Shown in pieces: positions 50,992 through 59,692 of a DNA stretch of 64,000 nt; within the stretch, counting starts at the first letter, position 1; every line of letters starts with the position of its first letter. The position numbers and the translations under genes are program-made. A model generated the notes under the pieces. That model did no database searches and had not been told where the DNA came from. It saw only the letters and a list, made by a program, of their open reading frames with translations. The DNA is from Bacteroidales bacterium UBA3844 (GTDB taxonomy: Bacteria > Bacteroidota > Bacteroidia > Bacteroidales > Paludibacteraceae). Where the stretch lies: contig DGHQ01000047.1 in NCBI GenBank assembly GCA_002392915.1, forward strand, positions 17,707 through 81,706, in the 5' to 3' direction.

Positions 50992-52923
50992 ATGGCAGAA
51001 GAATTAGATTTTTCAAAGCAACCAGTCGCAGACAAGTCAGTGACATACGACGAGAACAACATCCGTCATCTCGAGGACATCGAGCACATCCGTCTTCGAT
51101 ATGGTATGTATATCGGACGCGCGGGCGACGGCTCTCACTCCGACGATGGTATCTATATCCTGATCAAAGAGGCGATAGACAACTCTATCGACGAATATCG
51201 TATGGGAGAAGGTAAGCAGATCGAAGTGACCATGGCCGACGGAAAAGTTCGTATCCGCGACAACGGACGTGGTATACCGTTGGGAACAAACAAAGCCGGC
51301 GACGACGTGATGATGATGGCTGTGTCTAAGCTGAACTCTGGTGGTAAGTACGACTCGAAAGCCTTCAAAAAATCAGTAGGTCTTAACGGTGTGGGTCTGA
51401 AAGCGGTAAATGCACTTTCTTGGAAGTTTGCTGTAGGTGCATACCGTGACGGCAAATGCCGACGCATGGAATTCAAACAAGGAAAACTTGTCTCTGATAC
51501 CGGCATCGTGGACAACACTGAGAATGAACCACGTGGCACATTCGTTGAATTTGAGCCGGACAACACGATATTTGAAAACTACTCTTTCCGCAAAGACTTT
51601 ATAGAGGAGCAGCTTCAGAACTACGCATATCTCAACACTGGACTGACAATTCTGTACAACGGCAAGAAAGTGTCGTCGAAGAACGGTCTGCAAGATCTTC
51701 TTAACGACAGAATGACATCTGACGCCCTCTACCCTATCATCCATTTCAAGGATGACGAGTTGGAGATCGCACTCACTCATGCCGACCAAAACAACGAAGA
51801 ATACTACTCTTTTGTCAATGGTCAGAACACCTCTCTTGGTGGTCCTCACCAGACAGCATTCCGTGAGGCTATAGGAAAAACAATCAAAGAGTTTTTCAAC
51901 AAAAACCTTGATCTTGCTGACGTCCGCAACGGTGTTGTTGGAGCCATTGCGATCAATGTAGAGGAGCCAATGTTCGAAAGCCAGACAAAGAACAAGTTGA
52001 GTTCAAAGGAGATGGCTCCCGGCGACGACAGTGTCTCTATCAACAAATACGTCAACGACTTTGTGGCCGACAAACTCGACAAATATCTTCACATCCATGC
52101 TGATGTTGCCGACAAAATGTTGGAGAAGATCAAAGAGTCTGAAAGAGAACGAAAAGCTTTGGCAGGAGTGTCGAAAGCGGCAAAGGAGAGAACCAAAAAG
52201 ATAAATCTTCACAATAAGAAACTTCGCGACTGCAGTATTCACTTCAACGACAACAAAGCTCCAAAAGGAGATATCGATACACGTGATATAACAAGCATCT
52301 TCATCACTGAGGGAGACTCCGCATCAGGAAGTATCACAAAAATCCGTGATGTGAACACCCAGGCTGTATTCAGCCTTAGAGGTAAGCCAAAGAACCTTTA
52401 CGGAAAGTCGAAGAAAATGGTATACGAGAATGAAGAGATGACGCTTCTTCAAGCGGCACTAAATATAGAAGACGGTCTTGAAGGCTTGCGCTACAACAGA
52501 GTCATCATCGCTACAGATGCCGATGTCGACGGAATGCATATCCGTCTACTTCTTTTGACATTCTTTCTCCAGTTTTTCCCAGACTTGGTGAAGAAAGGCC
52601 ACGTCTACATTCTTCAGACTCCTCTTTTCCGTGTCCGCGACAAGCAACGCACATTCTATTGCTACGATGATGTGGAGAGAGAAAACGCCATCAAAGCCAT
52701 CGGCAAAAATGCTGAGATCACACGATTCAAGGGTCTTGGTGAGATCTCCCCAGAAGAGTTCCGTGATGTAATCGGAAAAAACATCCGTCTCGACCAAGTG
52801 CAACTGAGAAAAGAGGACGCAGTGGCTGAAATTCTAAGTTTCTACATGGGTGTCAACACTCTCGAACGTCAGGAACTGATCATTGAGAACCTACAGGTAG
52901 AGGAAGATGCCGTCGAAGACTAA
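50992..52923 (+). CDS. parE: DNA topoisomerase IV subunit B
   Basis: 643 residues from the ATG at 50992; an earlier ATG at 50929 lies inside the DUF4294 gene and is less likely. GHKL ATPase motifs: IKEAIDNSIDEY (Mg-binding Asn), IRDNGRGIPLG, GVGLKAVNALSWKF. The TOPRIM domain has ITEGDSASGSI and IATDADVDGMHIRLLLL, and the C-terminus has FKGLGEISPEEF. The enzyme decatenates daughter chromosomes with ParC, which is not in the window. It is the first of a run of closely spaced plus-strand genes. Confidence 0.95.
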   Translation: MAEELDFSKQPVADKSVTYDENNIRHLEDIEHIRLRYGMYIGRAGDGSHSDDGIYILIKEAIDNSIDEYRMGEGKQIEVTMADGKVRIRDNGRGIPLGTNKAGDDVMMMAVSKLNSGGKYDSKAFKKSVGLNGVGLKAVNALSWKFAVGAYRDGKCRRMEFKQGKLVSDTGIVDNTENEPRGTFVEFEPDNTIFENYSFRKDFIEEQLQNYAYLNTGLTILYNGKKVSSKNGLQDLLNDRMTSDALYPIIHFKDDELEIALTHADQNNEEYYSFVNGQNTSLGGPHQTAFREAIGKTIKEFFNKNLDLADVRNGVVGAIAINVEEPMFESQTKNKLSSKEMAPGDDSVSINKYVNDFVADKLDKYLHIHADVADKMLEKIKESERERKALAGVSKAAKERTKKINLHNKKLRDCSIHFNDNKAPKGDIDTRDITSIFITEGDSASGSITKIRDVNTQAVFSLRGKPKNLYGKSKKMVYENEEMTLLQAALNIEDGLEGLRYNRVIIATDADVDGMHIRLLLLTFFLQFFPDLVKKGHVYILQTPLFRVRDKQRTFYCYDDVERENAIKAIGKNAEITRFKGLGEISPEEFRDVIGKNIRLDQVQLRKEDAVAEILSFYMGVNTLERQELIIENLQVEEDAVED

Positions 52924-52928
52924 ATAAC

Positions 52929-53846
52929 ATGAAAAAAATTGCATTCATAATAAATCCCAAAAGCGGAACAAAGAGCAAGGAGTCGCTTCCTGAGCTTATT
53001 GAGAAGAATTTGGACAAAGAGAAATTCGAGCCCAAAATCGTCTACACCCAATATGCCGGACATGGCAAGGAGCTTGCGCAACAACTCTCTGCAGAGGGAT
53101 ATGATGTTGTGGTGGCATGCGGAGGCGACGGTACTGTGAACGAAATCGCGTCGGCTATCGTCCATACCAACACCGCTTTGGCTATCGTTCCTCTTGGTTC
53201 CGGCAACGGACTTGGCCGCCATCTTGGCTATTCCATGAGTCCATCAAAAGCATTGCAACAAATCAACGAGGCAAATGAAGAACATATCGACTACGCAAAA
53301 GCCAACGACAGATGCTTCTTCTGCACTTGCGGCACAGGTTTTGACGCACATGTGAGCCATTCATTCAGCAACCAGAAAACCAGGGGATTGATGACCTACA
53401 TCAAAACGATGTGCAGGGAGTACTGGAACTACAAACCATACAACTACGTCATCAAAGCCAACAGCATGGCAGTGCTTCAAAAGGCATTCCTCATCACTAT
53501 CGCCAACGCAGCTCAGTGGGGCAACAACGCCTACATAGCACCAGAGGCTAATATTGCGGATGGAAAACTTAACGTCTGCATCCTCAAACCGTTCACGATG
53601 TTTGCTATTCCAGCAATAATCGCACAGCTTATGACCAAAAATCTTCTAAAATCAAGATACTTCACATTTGTGGAGGCTACAGACATCACACTGTGCAGAG
53701 AAGAGAGCGGAGAATTCCACATCGACGGAGAACCAGTGTTGGAAGAGAAAGATATCCACATACGCATCATCCACCATGGATTGAAAGTGATGATGCCTAA
53801 GCACGACAACAAATTCTTTCTTAACAAAGTGATTGACAATTTATGA
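52929..53846 (+). CDS. Diacylglycerol kinase-family lipid kinase
   Basis: 305 residues. DAGK catalytic motifs: IINPKSGTKSK at the N-terminus, CGGDGTVNEIA (nucleotide-binding GGDGT), and PLGSGNGLGRHLG. A C-terminal beta domain contains EESGEFHIDGEP. The family phosphorylates diacylglycerol, sphingoid bases or related lipids at the membrane; sphingolipid synthesis in Bacteroidales makes a sphingosine-kinase-like role conceivable but unproven. The gene begins 5 bp after parE and overlaps the cytidine deaminase gene by 4 bp. Confidence 0.9.
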   Translation: MKKIAFIINPKSGTKSKESLPELIEKNLDKEKFEPKIVYTQYAGHGKELAQQLSAEGYDVVVACGGDGTVNEIASAIVHTNTALAIVPLGSGNGLGRHLGYSMSPSKALQQINEANEEHIDYAKANDRCFFCTCGTGFDAHVSHSFSNQKTRGLMTYIKTMCREYWNYKPYNYVIKANSMAVLQKAFLITIANAAQWGNNAYIAPEANIADGKLNVCILKPFTMFAIPAIIAQLMTKNLLKSRYFTFVEATDITLCREESGEFHIDGEPVLEEKDIHIRIIHHGLKVMMPKHDNKFFLNKVIDNL

Positions 53847-54310
53847 TAAGCAAAGTCAAGAAAATCGAATATAGTGAGGTGGCTTACAATGAGTTGCCAA
53901 ACAACGTGAAACAGTTGATCGACAAAGCAAAGGAGGCTACAAAAACGTCATACGCACCATATTCCAAATTTCACGTAGGAGCCGCATTGGAGACAGATGG
54001 CAGCCATATAGTCTGCGGATCCAACCAGGAGAATGTGGCATACCCAAGCGGATTATGCGCCGAACGAACAGCAGTGTTTGCTTGTGGAGCACAGTATCCT
54101 AAGGAAGCAGTCGTCGCACTGGCTATCGCAGCTGAGACTGAAGGCAATTTTTTAGCCCAGCCTATCGTGCCATGCGCAGCATGTCTGCAGGTGTTATTGG
54201 AGACGGAAAGAAGAGGCGGAAAAGCGATCGATTTTTATCTCTACGGGACAGAGGTAATTTACTATATAAAAGGAGTTGGTTCGTTCCTTCCATTCTCATT
54301 TGATATGTAA
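53843..54310 (+). CDS. cdd: Cytidine deaminase
   Basis: 155 residues, the small homotetrameric type. Zinc-binding motifs CAERTAVF (Cys and catalytic Glu) and PCAACLQVL (PCxxC) are intact, and SKFHVGAALET is the substrate-binding start. Deaminates cytidine and deoxycytidine to uridine forms for pyrimidine salvage. ATG overlaps the stop of the lipid kinase gene by 4 bp. Confidence 0.95.
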   Translation: MISKVKKIEYSEVAYNELPNNVKQLIDKAKEATKTSYAPYSKFHVGAALETDGSHIVCGSNQENVAYPSGLCAERTAVFACGAQYPKEAVVALAIAAETEGNFLAQPIVPCAACLQVLLETERRGGKAIDFYLYGTEVIYYIKGVGSFLPFSFDM

Positions 54311-54335
54311 CGGGCAACCACAGAATTAGAATGTC

Positions 54336-55172
54336 ATGAGTGAAAAAATAGAAATATCAGCCGCAGAAATCGAGGCAATGCAGCAAGCCATGCTCAACTC
54401 GAAAGAGGAAATCGTCATTGAGGAGGGACGCATGACGCTGCGCACAGAAGGTTTGGTGAAAAAGTATGGAGAACGTACCGTCGCCAACAATGTGTCAATC
54501 AACGTGAAGCAAGGAGAGATTGTCGGACTGCTTGGTCCTAACGGAGCTGGAAAAACCACCACTTTCTATATGACCACAGGTCTTATCGTGCCAAACGCAG
54601 GACGCATCTTCCTCGACAACGAGGAGATCACAAAAGATCCCGTCTACAGAAGAGCTCAAAAGGGAGTGGGATACCTTCCTCAAGAGGCTTCCGTGTTCAG
54701 AAAGATGAGTGTGGAAGACAATATCAAAGCTGTGCTGGAGATGACCAATTTTTCCAAAGAGTATCAGAAAGAGAAGTTGGAAAGCCTCATCGACGAGTTC
54801 AACCTCAACCACGTGCGCCACAACCTTGGCGACCGTCTATCTGGAGGTGAGCGTCGAAGAACCGAGATCGCGCGATGCTTGGCAATCGAACCAAAATTCA
54901 TCATGCTCGACGAGCCATTTGCCGGAGTCGACCCTATCGCCGTCGCCGACATCCAGAATATCGTGTGGAAACTAAAGGACAAGAATATCGGAATCCTTAT
55001 CACAGACCACAACGTGGATGAGACGTTGCAGATCACAGACCGCGCATATCTGCTTTTCGAAGGCAAGATTCTTTTCAAAGGTACACCGGAAGAACTTGCG
55101 GCAAACGCCATTGTGAAAGAGAAATATTTGGGAAGAGATTTCGAGTTGAAACGCAGAAAAAGAGAAGAGTAA
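54336..55172 (+). CDS. lptB: LPS export ABC transporter ATP-binding protein LptB
   Basis: 278 residues. After an N-terminal extension of about 30 residues come Walker A LLGPNGAGKTTTFYM, Q-loop LPQEASVFRKM, signature LSGGERRR, Walker B FIMLDEPFAGVDP and H-loop ITDHNVDETLQ, which is the LptB/LivF-type pattern. It powers LptFG-driven extraction of lipopolysaccharide from the inner membrane. The stop overlaps the start of tsaC by one base (TAATG). Confidence 0.94.
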   Translation: MSEKIEISAAEIEAMQQAMLNSKEEIVIEEGRMTLRTEGLVKKYGERTVANNVSINVKQGEIVGLLGPNGAGKTTTFYMTTGLIVPNAGRIFLDNEEITKDPVYRRAQKGVGYLPQEASVFRKMSVEDNIKAVLEMTNFSKEYQKEKLESLIDEFNLNHVRHNLGDRLSGGERRRTEIARCLAIEPKFIMLDEPFAGVDPIAVADIQNIVWKLKDKNIGILITDHNVDETLQITDRAYLLFEGKILFKGTPEELAANAIVKEKYLGRDFELKRRKREE

Positions 55173-55747
55173 TGAACGAGAATTACGACAAAGAGGACAT
55201 TAAAGCCGCAATAGACACACTACGTAACGGCGGAATTATTGTCTACCCTACTGACACCATCTGGGGCATAGGCTGCGACGCGAGAAATGAAGCAGCAGTG
55301 AAGAAGGTGTTTGAGATCAAACGTAGAGCCGACTCCAAATCGATGATCTTGCTTGTCGACGCACCAGGACGCATTCCCCTATACTCCGACGCTATGCCGG
55401 ACATCGCATGGGATCTTATCGAGTGTGCCGACACACCGACGACCATCATCTATTCAAAAGCAAAAGGACTCGCTCCCAATGTGATTGCTGAAGACGGAAG
55501 TGTCGGAATCAGAGTGACAAAAGAGAAGTTCAGCCACGCACTGTGTGAAAGATTCGGATTCCCGATCGTCTCCACATCTGCCAACATCTCAGGCGAGCCA
55601 TCAGCGAAATTTTTTGCGGAAATAAGTGAAGAGATTCTGAATGCAGCAGATTACGTCGTAAAGTTCAGACGCGACGACAAGACGCCATCATCACCGTCGA
55701 AAATAATCAAAATCGAAGAGAACGGAGTGTTTAAGATAATACGATAA
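55172..55747 (+). CDS. tsaC: L-threonylcarbamoyladenylate synthase (TsaC/YrdC)
   Basis: 191 residues. YrdC motif GGIIVYPTDTIWGIGCDARN and KRRADSKSMILLV, plus GIRVTKEKFSHAL and FPIVSTSANISGEPS. It makes threonylcarbamoyl-AMP from threonine, bicarbonate and ATP for the t6A modification of ANN-decoding tRNAs, including tRNA-Thr. Last gene of the parE-to-tsaC run. Confidence 0.94.
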   Translation: MNENYDKEDIKAAIDTLRNGGIIVYPTDTIWGIGCDARNEAAVKKVFEIKRRADSKSMILLVDAPGRIPLYSDAMPDIAWDLIECADTPTTIIYSKAKGLAPNVIAEDGSVGIRVTKEKFSHALCERFGFPIVSTSANISGEPSAKFFAEISEEILNAADYVVKFRRDDKTPSSPSKIIKIEENGVFKIIR

Positions 55748-55749
55748 CC

Positions 55750-55836
55750 GTAGGGGCAGGCCTCGTGTCTGCCCTTTGTCGCATAACATTTGAGAGCCAC
55801 ATAAAATATAAGGGCAGGTACAAGACCTGCCCCTAC
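55750..55836. repeat. REP-like inverted repeat
   Basis: Two 27-bp arms (55750-55776 and 55810-55836) are inverted copies of each other with four mismatches. Outer ends are GTAGGGGCAGG and CCTGCCCCTAC; each arm itself contains a GGGCAG..CTGCCC palindrome. It lies between the convergent tsaC and the membrane protein gene and may also terminate transcription. Confidence 0.8.
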
Positions 55837-55842
55837 ATCACA

Positions 55843-56217
55843 TTATGATTTTGCCTTGCAATACTCCACAAACTCCTCAATGTTGGAAAACCTTCGTTCC
55901 GACAGGAATATTGATTCTTTTTCCGTATAGATGCCGTAGTTGCTTAATCTTGCATTCTTATTATCAGGCATATATCGGGTGATCTCGCTATATTTCAACA
56001 CCTTACCTTTCAATAGTCCAGGGATCCCCAGTCTCCACTCCACAATCGCATCTTCCGTCGCCTCATATATCGGCAAATTCCACACCACAAACCCAAGCAA
56101 TGCGATAATCATCAGCAAATAAACTGGTTTATCATAGTATCTGGCAATATAAAGCACCGCCATCACATACGAAAGAACCAAATAAATTTTATATTGCAGT
56201 CTCAACTTCGTCTTCAT
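55843..56217 (-). CDS. Small membrane protein with PH-like domain
   Basis: 124 residues. Two N-terminal transmembrane helices (YKIYLVLSYVMAVLYIA; VYLLMIIALLGFVVWNLP) are followed by a beta-rich segment (DAIVEWRLGIPGLLKGKVLK, SEITRYMPDNKNARLSNYGI) resembling bacterial PH-like membrane domains. Function unknown. Confidence 0.7.
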   Translation of the reverse strand: MKTKLRLQYKIYLVLSYVMAVLYIARYYDKPVYLLMIIALLGFVVWNLPIYEATEDAIVEWRLGIPGLLKGKVLKYSEITRYMPDNKNARLSNYGIYTEKESIFLSERRFSNIEEFVEYCKAKS

Positions 56218-56235
56218 TCTATACTTATTAAAGAA

Positions 56236-57030
56236 TTACCAGCGACGTAAATAGACAGGGCTTCCCACCTCGATTGAGTCACCACGTTTTGCTCTGTTTG
56301 CCCAACGAAGTTCCCACGGACGCATGCCAAATTCCTTGGCAAGAGTCTCATAAGTATCACCCTTACGAGCTTCTATCGCCTTTCTGCCTTTGATTTTCAC
56401 AACCTTATGATATGGGCCGACGGGAATGCTACCCATCGCACTCTCTGTAAGATATTTCTTTTCTGTCTCAGCCACGACCTGATTTTCCTGCACCGTCTTC
56501 ACAACCTCCTCGATATCAGTCTTCTGGTCGTACTTATAAAGTTCATATGTCTCGATCAAATCAATCAGACGCTCCGCATAACGAGGCTCAGTAGCGTAGC
56601 CACATTTTTTTAACCCTTTTGCCCAGCCCTTGTAGTCGGTAGGGTCCAAAGTGAACAACGAAGCATAACGAGCCTTTTTCAAGAACAACGAGTGGTCCAC
56701 AAACGACTGTTCCGGATTATCATACTTTCGGAAACACTCCTGAAGCTTATCATCGTCGTGATAGACACGTTCACCAGTCCACTCATTATGGCACTTGATT
56801 CCGAAATGGTTGTTGCTTTTCTTTGCAAGTTCACTGAGACCAGCTCCACTCTCAAGCAAACCTTGGGCAAGAGTGATACTTGCAGGCACACCGTTGGAAC
56901 GCATCTCTTCAACGGCAATCTTATTGTATTTCGAGATATAGTTGACGTAAGTGCTGTTTTTTTCCAAAGCGTTTGCCACTACGCAAACCTGCATAAGGAA
57001 TGCAGCCGCCAAAATTTTTATATTACACAT
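56236..57030 (-). CDS. Glucosaminidase-domain peptidoglycan hydrolase with LysM-like C-terminus
   Basis: 264 residues. Signal peptide MCNIKILAAAFLMQVCVVANA. The lysozyme-like glucosaminidase domain (about 30-170) shows GVPASITLAQGLLESGAGLS with the catalytic Glu, NNHFGIKCHNEW and RYDNP-like FRKYDNPEQSFVDHSLFL. The C-terminal 60 residues (EARKGDTYETLAKEFGMRPW, GDSIEVGSPVYLRRW) form a degenerate LysM-like cell-wall-binding module. It cleaves N-acetylglucosamine linkages in periplasmic peptidoglycan. Own promoter at 57058-57051. Confidence 0.9.
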   Translation of the reverse strand: MCNIKILAAAFLMQVCVVANALEKNSTYVNYISKYNKIAVEEMRSNGVPASITLAQGLLESGAGLSELAKKSNNHFGIKCHNEWTGERVYHDDDKLQECFRKYDNPEQSFVDHSLFLKKARYASLFTLDPTDYKGWAKGLKKCGYATEPRYAERLIDLIETYELYKYDQKTDIEEVVKTVQENQVVAETEKKYLTESAMGSIPVGPYHKVVKIKGRKAIEARKGDTYETLAKEFGMRPWELRWANRAKRGDSIEVGSPVYLRRW

Positions 57031-57401
57031 AATGTTCTTTGTTTGAAGGACAAAGATATAAAAATATTGTGGGAATGAATAAGATTTGAGGAATTTGTTG
57101 AAAGACAGAATTATATATTATAACGTCAATTCGATGACATAAAAGAACATTATAGTTTGGAAAAAATGATAGTTGGAGTGTCATAAATGAGGATTCCAAA
57201 GGGCGGAACGCCCTTACCACCCTTCCAAAGGGCGAGCCGAAGGCGAGCACACAGAATTTAATAAAACCACAGAGTTACAAAGTTCATAGAGAAAGGTCAC
57301 GCGTTTTTATAAGAAAAGGAGGTTAGATTTCAATCAGAAAGTGGAAAATGATTCACTGATTACAATTCGTCAAACTCACGTTATTATAGCATAGTATCAC
57401 A
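57031..57401. other. Intergenic region with promoter and dispersed repeat
   Basis: About 370 bp. A minus-strand -7 element TATCTTTG (57058-57051) serves the glucosaminidase gene. Copy C of the dispersed palindromic element is at 57189-57250. The rest is AT-rich with no gene. Confidence 0.55.
57189..57250 (-). repeat. Dispersed palindromic intergenic element, copy C
   Basis: GAGGATT end, AAGGGCGGAACGCCCTTA core, then the hairpin GCC-GAA-GGC (57236-57244) within GCGAGCCGAAGGCGAGC. Orientation is opposite to copies A and D. Confidence 0.75.
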
Positions 57402-57863
57402 TCAATTATCCAAATATTCTTTCAGAATCTTGTCCATTATCGGACGATACCTATTAGGTGTCAACGGACTTTTCAAAAATGCATACACCAAATCAATATA
57501 TTCCTTATCTGATAGTATTCCTACAATTTCCGGATTTCGGAACTTCTTAAGAATATCCTCCTGACTATCATTCCAAAAACAATAATCAAAAGGTATAGTC
57601 GTATCCAAAGGAAACGAAAAAGCTTCTTCCGAATTAGGCATATATCCAATAGAAACATTCCCCTTAAAAACATACGATACAATATTTCCGTCTCGCATAT
57701 TGGCTCCATGTACAGGAGATGATGAACCAGAACGCTTTTGAGATGTAGGAAACACAGCAACAATATTCAACTCGTCGCTCCTGTAAATTGAAATCAAATA
57801 CTTGTATTTATTGGGTGTAGTCCTTAAACAATAACCATAAATAATATTCTTAGCCCTTAGCAT
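57402..57863 (-). CDS. Putative toxin partner of the Panacea protein
   Basis: 153 residues, no signal peptide. The N-terminal strands (KNIIYGYCLRTTPNKYKYLI, LNIVAVFPTSQKRSG) suggest a small beta-barrel vaguely like PemK/MazF proteins, but no catalytic motif is clear and I do not recognise the family. The ATG lies one base after the stop of the Panacea gene, so the two are co-translated. In characterised pairs the Panacea domain neutralises diverse toxins encoded next to it, which is the sole basis for calling this the toxin. Confidence 0.6.
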   Translation of the reverse strand: MLRAKNIIYGYCLRTTPNKYKYLISIYRSDELNIVAVFPTSQKRSGSSSPVHGANMRDGNIVSYVFKGNVSIGYMPNSEEAFSFPLDTTIPFDYCFWNDSQEDILKKFRNPEIVGILSDKEYIDLVYAFLKSPLTPNRYRPIMDKILKEYLDN

Positions 57864-57864
57864 T

Positions 57865-58434
57865 TCACGAACAAATTTGCATATATTCCAAAGCTTCCAT
57901 ATAGATTTCTTTTTTCTCCTCGTCGTCGTTCATCTCATCAAGATCAATCGCCACATTTGATTTGCCATCGTCAAAAACGACATGTTTTTCAGAAACTGTT
58001 TTAGTCCACAACGAATCTTTCCTATGTGTATAATCAGAAAGCTCATCTGCTGATTTTTGTCCAAATTCGTTCAGCACGCTATCAATCAAGTTTATCTCAT
58101 ATTGAGAAAACTCATCCATATTAATTGATTCGCAGTTTTTTTTCTTGATAGGAAAAACAATGTTTTGTCCTTCCTTATTTTTTTTACAACATACGAAATC
58201 AGAAAAACCGCCGTTCTTAATATCATAAACTTCAGATGCGACAGGTCCTTTTTCCCATGCGTAATATGAGAACCAAGTCAAAGGGAAGCAGCGGGTCATA
58301 ACAAATCTCTCATCGATCAAATAGACAAGTTTTAGCAATTTACGCAAATTGATTCCGGGAACATTCAGGCAGATATACGCTAATAATGTACCGTTCTTAT
58401 CTCTGTTTACTGTTGTTGAAAAATCCATATACAA
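57865..58434 (-). CDS. Panacea-domain (SocA/DUF4065) antitoxin-like protein
   Basis: 189 residues. The N-terminal Panacea pattern is clear: LRKLLKLVYLIDERFVM, a Trp/Tyr segment FSYYAWEKGPVASEVYDI, and later EINLIDSVLNEFGQKSADEL with LSDYTHRKDSLW. The domain occurs in SocA and in a broad set of antitoxins that neutralise unrelated toxins. Being upstream of, and one base from, a small unknown gene fits an antitoxin-toxin operon. A minus-strand -7 element TATATTTG is at 58503-58496. Confidence 0.85.
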   Translation of the reverse strand: MYMDFSTTVNRDKNGTLLAYICLNVPGINLRKLLKLVYLIDERFVMTRCFPLTWFSYYAWEKGPVASEVYDIKNGGFSDFVCCKKNKEGQNIVFPIKKKNCESINMDEFSQYEINLIDSVLNEFGQKSADELSDYTHRKDSLWTKTVSEKHVVFDDGKSNVAIDLDEMNDDEEKKEIYMEALEYMQICS

Positions 58435-58495
58435 TCAATCATTAAAGTCAAAAACTGATTTTGCTCTTAAAAACACACTCAATTATTTCACAAGG

Positions 58496-58503
58496 CAAAT
58501 ATA
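58496..58503 (-). promoter_or_regulatory. -7 promoter element for the Panacea operon
   Basis: Minus-strand TATATTTG, 61 bp before the ATG at 58434. Confidence 0.45.
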
Positions 58504-58598
58504 GGTAAGTTTTTGAATATTGGCAAGAAAAAATACTCAGCAATCACAAGAAAATAAAATTCTATGATTGCTGAGACAATTTCTACAAAGATCAATGA

Positions 58599-59315
58599 TC
58601 AATATCCTATTTTTCTGACCTCCAATGATTTATAACGTTTATAATCATAGTCAGCGGCTCCAAACTCTTTGGTTCCTTCTGTCACATCTATCACACGCTT
58701 TGTCCAATTTCCTTTCGTATCTCGCTTCAAAATCTTGTATTTTGACACGGTCTTGCCTTCCACTCCCTCCTCATATGTGGCAGTTGATGATTTTGACACT
58801 AGCTCATTATCCGCGTCATACTCGAAAACAAAAGTCTGATGCCCTAGATTTTTTGACGACAAAGCAACTGGGAATCCCGCATTATTGTAAGAAACTGAGT
58901 CTACAAACGTTACACCAAAATCACTGCAATACCAAGTGAACTTATTTATCGAACCATTGTCGTTGCGGACACAGTCCCAGTTATCATATCCTGAATGGAC
59001 GGAATATTTACCATCAGCGTCAAACTCAATTGTTGTCTCACTCTCCGCTTTTGAGGATTCCGGATTGCCATTCTCGTCGGCAGCGTAAACAGATACCACA
59101 CACTTCTTCACATTTCCCTTCAAGTCGAAAAACTTTCCGTCTGTCATCGTATAAAGATCCGCTTTCTCTACAGATTCAGACACTGTATCAATCTTTCCTT
59201 CCACAACAGACGTATCTTCCTTGCTTTTAGAATCCTGACCGTTGCTGTTATTTGAACCTCCACAACTGACTAATGCACAACAGCATATAGTCGAAAATAG
59301 TAAGAAATTTTTCAT
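58599..59315 (-). CDS. Lipoprotein of unknown function
   Basis: 238 residues from the ATG at 59315, which begins a lipoprotein signal (MKNFLLFSTICCCALVSCGG); an ATG ten codons upstream is unlikely. After the lipid Cys comes a Ser/Asn/Asp-rich linker, then beta-rich sequence with short YD-like units (FEYDADNELVSKS, YKILKRDTKGNWTKRVID), reminiscent of single RHS/YD-type repeats. No function can be given. Confidence 0.72.
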   Translation of the reverse strand: MKNFLLFSTICCCALVSCGGSNNSNGQDSKSKEDTSVVEGKIDTVSESVEKADLYTMTDGKFFDLKGNVKKCVVSVYAADENGNPESSKAESETTIEFDADGKYSVHSGYDNWDCVRNDNGSINKFTWYCSDFGVTFVDSVSYNNAGFPVALSSKNLGHQTFVFEYDADNELVSKSSTATYEEGVEGKTVSKYKILKRDTKGNWTKRVIDVTEGTKEFGAADYDYKRYKSLEVRKIGY

Positions 59316-59432
59316 ATTAATATTTTTAAACACTAACGAAATCACTTTCTGTATATAAGATTGTAAAACTATTTTCTTTAATTCTACAACCTGAATTCAT
59401 ATCTAATAAAATCGGACTACATCACAAAATTA

Positions 59433-59592
59433 ACAAATTTATTCTCTATAGAATACAAAATCCATAAAATCCACATTTTTATTCTTTATAAAATATAAAA
59501 GTCGCTAAATCCACATTTTCATATTCCATAGAATACAAAATATCAAAAATCCGCACTTTTATAACTTATAAACCACAAAAACAAAGTTTTAT
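59433..59592. repeat. Imperfect 40-bp tandem repeat, four units
   Basis: Units begin at 59433, 59473, 59513 and 59553. The consensus resembles ACATTTTTATTCTNTATAGA followed by ATACAAAA and ...AAATCC. Each unit centres on a short palindrome such as TTCTCTATAGAA or ATTCCATAGAAT. Confidence 0.75.
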
Positions 59593-59595
59593 AAC

Positions 59596-59657
59596 AGCTC
59601 GACCTCCGGTCTCGCTGAGAGAGAAGAAGTTAGGGCGTTCCGCCCTTAACAATCCTC
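59596..59657 (+). repeat. Dispersed palindromic intergenic element, copy D
   Basis: AGCTCG, hairpin GACC-TCC-GGTC (59601-59611), CTCGC, then TTAGGGCGTTCCGCCCTTAA and AATCCTC. Same orientation as copy A. Confidence 0.78.
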
Positions 59658-59692
59658 GGTTTTACTTGATGATCTTGCAAACTCACGTTTAG

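Larger units (their letters stand above)
59316..59692. other. Intergenic region with tandem repeats
   Basis: About 375 bp of AT-rich DNA holding a 4 x 40-bp imperfect tandem repeat (59433-59592) and copy D of the dispersed palindromic element (59596-59657). No gene is visible. Confidence 0.6.

Noticed and set aside
59433..59592. Possible CRISPR array
   Set aside because: Whole 40-bp units are degenerate repeats with no unique spacers and no cas genes nearby.
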